The position numbers were made by a program, and so were the translations under genes. A stretch of DNA of 64,000 nt from Agelas oroides (lineage: Eukaryota; Porifera; Demospongiae; Agelasida; Agelasidae). Of the stretch, positions 61,801 to 64,000 are shown in pieces; the stretch's first letter is position 1, and each line of letters starts with the position of its first letter. The stretch covers positions 2,949,659-3,013,658 of the forward strand of contig OX422187.1 in the NCBI GenBank assembly GCA_949130485.1, given 5' to 3'. Under the pieces are notes generated by a model, which saw only the letters and a list, made by a program, of their open reading frames with translations, searched no databases and was not told the origin of the DNA.

Positions 61801-63969
61801 ACTTTACTATTGAAGACTGAACCTCTCAGATTTATTAAGGCCAGGCAAACTGTTTCACATCAGCGCCCGCTTCCTCTGAGACCTGCTGCCTCAACTGTCA
61901 TTATCACCTTCCAAGCAATGACATGCCCACTTTTAATCGCCGTAGCACCGTAGATTTGCCAAGTGTATATAGCATTTGCTAGTAACGAATAACGAATAAT
62001 GACCGCCCGCCCGCACGCAAATCAAGTAACTAGCTGATGCAAAACAATAAATCTAGTTTGCCTGGCCTAACTCACACCTGTGTGTATAGTAGAATCCAAT
62101 CTCGACAATGACCAGGTAGAGGAAGAGATGCCAGAGAGCAGTGGGGAAGGAGGGTAGCTCGTAGCCACAGTCGATGCCTCTCCAGCGCACAAAGGGGTAT
62201 ATGGACAGCTGGAAGAAGAGGCTGGTCACCAGAGAATTAAAGAGAGTCCTTCGTAGCGTCTTTTTGTAGACTTCCCAGTTTATCTGAAGAAAAAGAAAGT
62301 AGCGATTGGCTCCCTCCTCCCTCCATTCCAAAAAGATCAACTTAAAAAGAGTAGGAATATTGCATCCAGTTTTCATTAGTCTCGTTCCCAGGCTAGTTGG
62401 GAATGGTCTGGGAATGAGGCTAGGAAAAGGAAATAGTCACTCCACTTCATTCTTCCATACTACAAAAAACGTGAGAAAGTGTAAAGCCTAGTAGCTCATA
62501 AAGAGGACAACTTTAACACTTCAAGGTTTCATGGGGGGGGATCCCCCCCCCCCAAAAGGCTAATTTGTTTAAGTGTTATATGTCATAACAAACTAGTGGT
62601 ACTTTGTAACTTTCTTCAGGACCATAAATTTTGTTCCAAAATGGCAATCTAAAAGAACACAAAAAAAAAATTGGAGGGAGGGCATACTCCAGATCCCCCT
62701 TGTGATCCATGCTTTCCTGAGTCATTGTTTTCCCCTCAACTTAAAATCCTGCACTTGATCAAGTACTCCCCAAGTCCCCTGAAATGAAGACACCGGCCTT
62801 GCTACTTAGTGTCTCATAGCTAAGCTTTCTCAAAAGACCTCCAATATGATGTATTACCATGGGAACCGAATGCTCAGAAAGGGGTCTATAAGACCAAATC
62901 TGGAAAGACTGGGCTTTTCTATAGCTATGCTTTCTCAAAAGCTATAAGACTTCTAGAATCTCAGGTGGAGAGGCTGGTTTTAAGGCTCCCCTTGGGTCAA
63001 AGGAAGTGTGTGTCCTATGGAAAACCCTGGAGAAATCTGCAAGACGGAATGTCAACTGGAGCCTGGGTTTGAGTAGCCTCGTTCCCAGGCGAGAGAGCCT
63101 GGGAATGAGGCTAGGGTTTGAGGCCAAGGGTGTCTCTGTATTAGAGAGATAATCACAGGGTTATACCCACATGCACAGCAAGCTCACATATAATTTTGCT
63201 AAAGAGAGTTTCCCCTATCCCAGGGTTCTACTCACAAACACACACGCAAGCTCACGTACAGGGACGGCCTTCTCCTCCTGTATCTTGTACTTGAGCAGGA
63301 ACTCTGGCTTGCCAGTGATATCAATGACAGCAAAAAAGAAGTTCACCACAACATAGACGAAAAACGTATAGAATTGGGAACCTAGAAAACAAGAAAATGT
63401 TGTCAGTTTGTGTTCCTAAATGAATACTACGTGGTAGTAAGATCCCAAGTACGTGCAAGTACATGTACATGCAATGTGGCTGTTGATATCCAGTTGGGTG
63501 GGGGGTAGCCTCGTACCCAGCCCGCGTGCGGAAGAGGAAATGAGCCTGGGAACGAGGCTAGGTGGGGGGCTATAACAAAAAGTGCTTCTGCTCTCAATTT
63601 AGTGAGCGCTGTGGTACTCTGTTTTGCAACTCTCTCTCTTCGACCAAAATTTAATTTATCAAAACTCCAGCTTTTCTACTAAAACATCACAGGGTTACTC
63701 TTAACACGTACACTAAAAGGGTTTCTCATGGACAAAACAACTGTCAACAACCTAGCTACAAATATGTAACAGGCAACAACTAACACTAAATGTGAAAGTT
63801 CAGCCGCAACACATCTGCACAGCTTACACATACTTAGCAATTAAGAACAAGACTTACAACAATTATGTTCTCACCAAAGACAAACAGAATGAAGCAGTTC
63901 TCACCCGAAGCCCTGTAAACCACAGCCCAGACACTGGACCAGAAGATTCTAGAGGCATCCCAGAACCCC
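58819..63969 (-). CDS. FAXDC2: FAXDC2-like fatty acid hydroxylase/sterol desaturase family protein, 3' five exons
   Basis: Exons in transcript order: 63969-63875, 63381-63260, 62283-62078, 60738-60466, 58990-58819, with phases 1, 0, 2 and 2; the 5' end is outside the window. About 288 residues are present; the human protein is 333. Matches to human FAXDC2 include ITGKPEFLLKYKIQ, YPFVRWRG, EIGFYYTHRLFHHPRLYKHI, HKTHHEWTTPTGIASIY, GYHFPFLPSSESHDFHH and FNQCYGVVGILDYLHGTDDL. The di-iron histidine boxes HRLFH, HKTHH and HDFHH are intact, and hydrophobic membrane segments are visible (VVVNFFFAVI, ALWHLFLYLVIV). The family uses di-iron and oxygen on membrane lipids in the ER; the substrate of FAXDC2 here is not shown by sequence. 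Nothing suggests decay. Confidence 0.93.
58991..60465 (-). other. FAXDC2-like last intron
   Basis: Ordinary AT-rich intron with no recognised repeat. Nothing else seen. Confidence 0.5.
61109..61209. repeat. 49-bp direct duplication
   Basis: TATATACTTCACCAGGGCTC then GGTGGCTCGATAAGCCCTTG occurs twice in tandem. Confidence 0.85.
61625..61727. mobile_element. TAGCCTC palindromic MITE, 103 bp, long-arm form
   Basis: TAGCCTCATTCCCAGGCCAC continues CTCCCAGATCTTGTCTCGCA; the right arm TGCAAGACAAAATCTGGGAG then TGGCCTGGGGACGAGGCTA. Arms of about 45 bp, nearly the whole element. Confidence 0.88.
62377..62422. mobile_element. TAGTCTC/TAGCCTC hybrid MITE, 46 bp
   Basis: The left end is TAGTCTCGTTCCCAGGCT and the right end is GGTCTGGGAATGAGGCTA, mixing the two terminal variants. 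Confidence 0.7.
63074..63113. mobile_element. TAGCCTC palindromic MITE, 40 bp
   Basis: TAGCCTCGTTCCCAGGC plus GAGAGA plus GCCTGGGAATGAGGCTA: the shortest complete copy, essentially two arms. Confidence 0.85.
63506..63560. mobile_element. TAGCCTC palindromic MITE, 55 bp
   Basis: TAGCCTCGTACCCAGCCCG and GAGCCTGGGAACGAGGCTA; in the intron between the first two visible FAXDC2-like exons. Confidence 0.8.
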
Positions 63970-64000
63970 CTACAACAACCACAAACACACAACAATATTC

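Larger units (their letters stand above)
60739..62077 (-). other. FAXDC2-like intron before the HRLFHH exon
   Basis: It begins on the plus strand with a purine tract (60740-60870), the long polypyrimidine tract of the acceptor when read on the gene strand. It also holds MITE copies near 60945-61022 and 61625-61727 and a 49-bp direct duplication (61109-61209). Confidence 0.6.

Noticed and set aside
1-64000. Retroviral, LTR, Polinton or LINE elements
   Set aside because: No reverse transcriptase, integrase, capsid or long terminal repeats were recognised on either strand.

Overview
The window reads as nuclear DNA of an invertebrate animal. It carries spliced orthologues of three animal genes (C2CD3, a Fe65/APBB adaptor and FAXDC2), with short to mid-sized GT-AG introns, many mini- and microsatellites, and dozens of copies of a small palindromic element whose ends read TAGCCTCRTTCCCAGGC. 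A sponge or another early-branching marine animal is my best guess, but that is inference. No retroviral, LTR or other capsid-bearing element was recognised, and no bacterial gene.

Layout. (1) 335-5700, minus strand: the 5' part of an unrecognised small type I membrane protein (signal peptide, short ectodomain, one membrane span), running off the left edge. (2) 5701-5926: a 226-bp gap between two divergent start codons, probably a shared promoter. (3) 5927-34761, plus strand: a complete C2CD3 gene. I resolved 37 exons whose splice phases all agree, giving about 2505 residues (human C2CD3 is about 2350). C2CD3 is a centriole distal-end protein needed for centriole elongation and ciliogenesis. 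(4) 34762-36696: intergenic DNA between converging genes, with two hairpin-forming inverted repeats and a 244-bp tandem duplication. (5) 36697-55145, minus strand: a complete Fe65/APBB-type adaptor, 16 exons and about 1669 residues, with an unusual order: WW, tyrosine- and proline-rich docking region, ten PPPL[SP]K[RH] repeats, Fe65-type WW, PTB, PTB and a third C-terminal PTB. (6) 55146-58818: intergenic DNA with a tRNA-derived SINE. (7) 58819-63969, minus strand: FAXDC2-like di-iron fatty acid hydroxylase/sterol desaturase, five 3' exons; the 5' end lies beyond the right edge.

The most striking feature is how repeats and splice sites interact. A 66-bp minisatellite in the Fe65 gene repeats an exon end with its splice donor seven times in one open frame. 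An 82-bp minisatellite in C2CD3 repeats a splice acceptor with the first exon bases eleven times, downstream of a rare GC donor. A 29-bp repeat places acceptor-like sites before C2CD3 exon 31. Three other splice sites are formed directly at the edge of CA/GT microsatellites. The genes are functionally unrelated neighbours (centriole, signalling adaptor, lipid enzyme); only the head-to-head pair at 5.7-5.9 kb suggests shared regulation.
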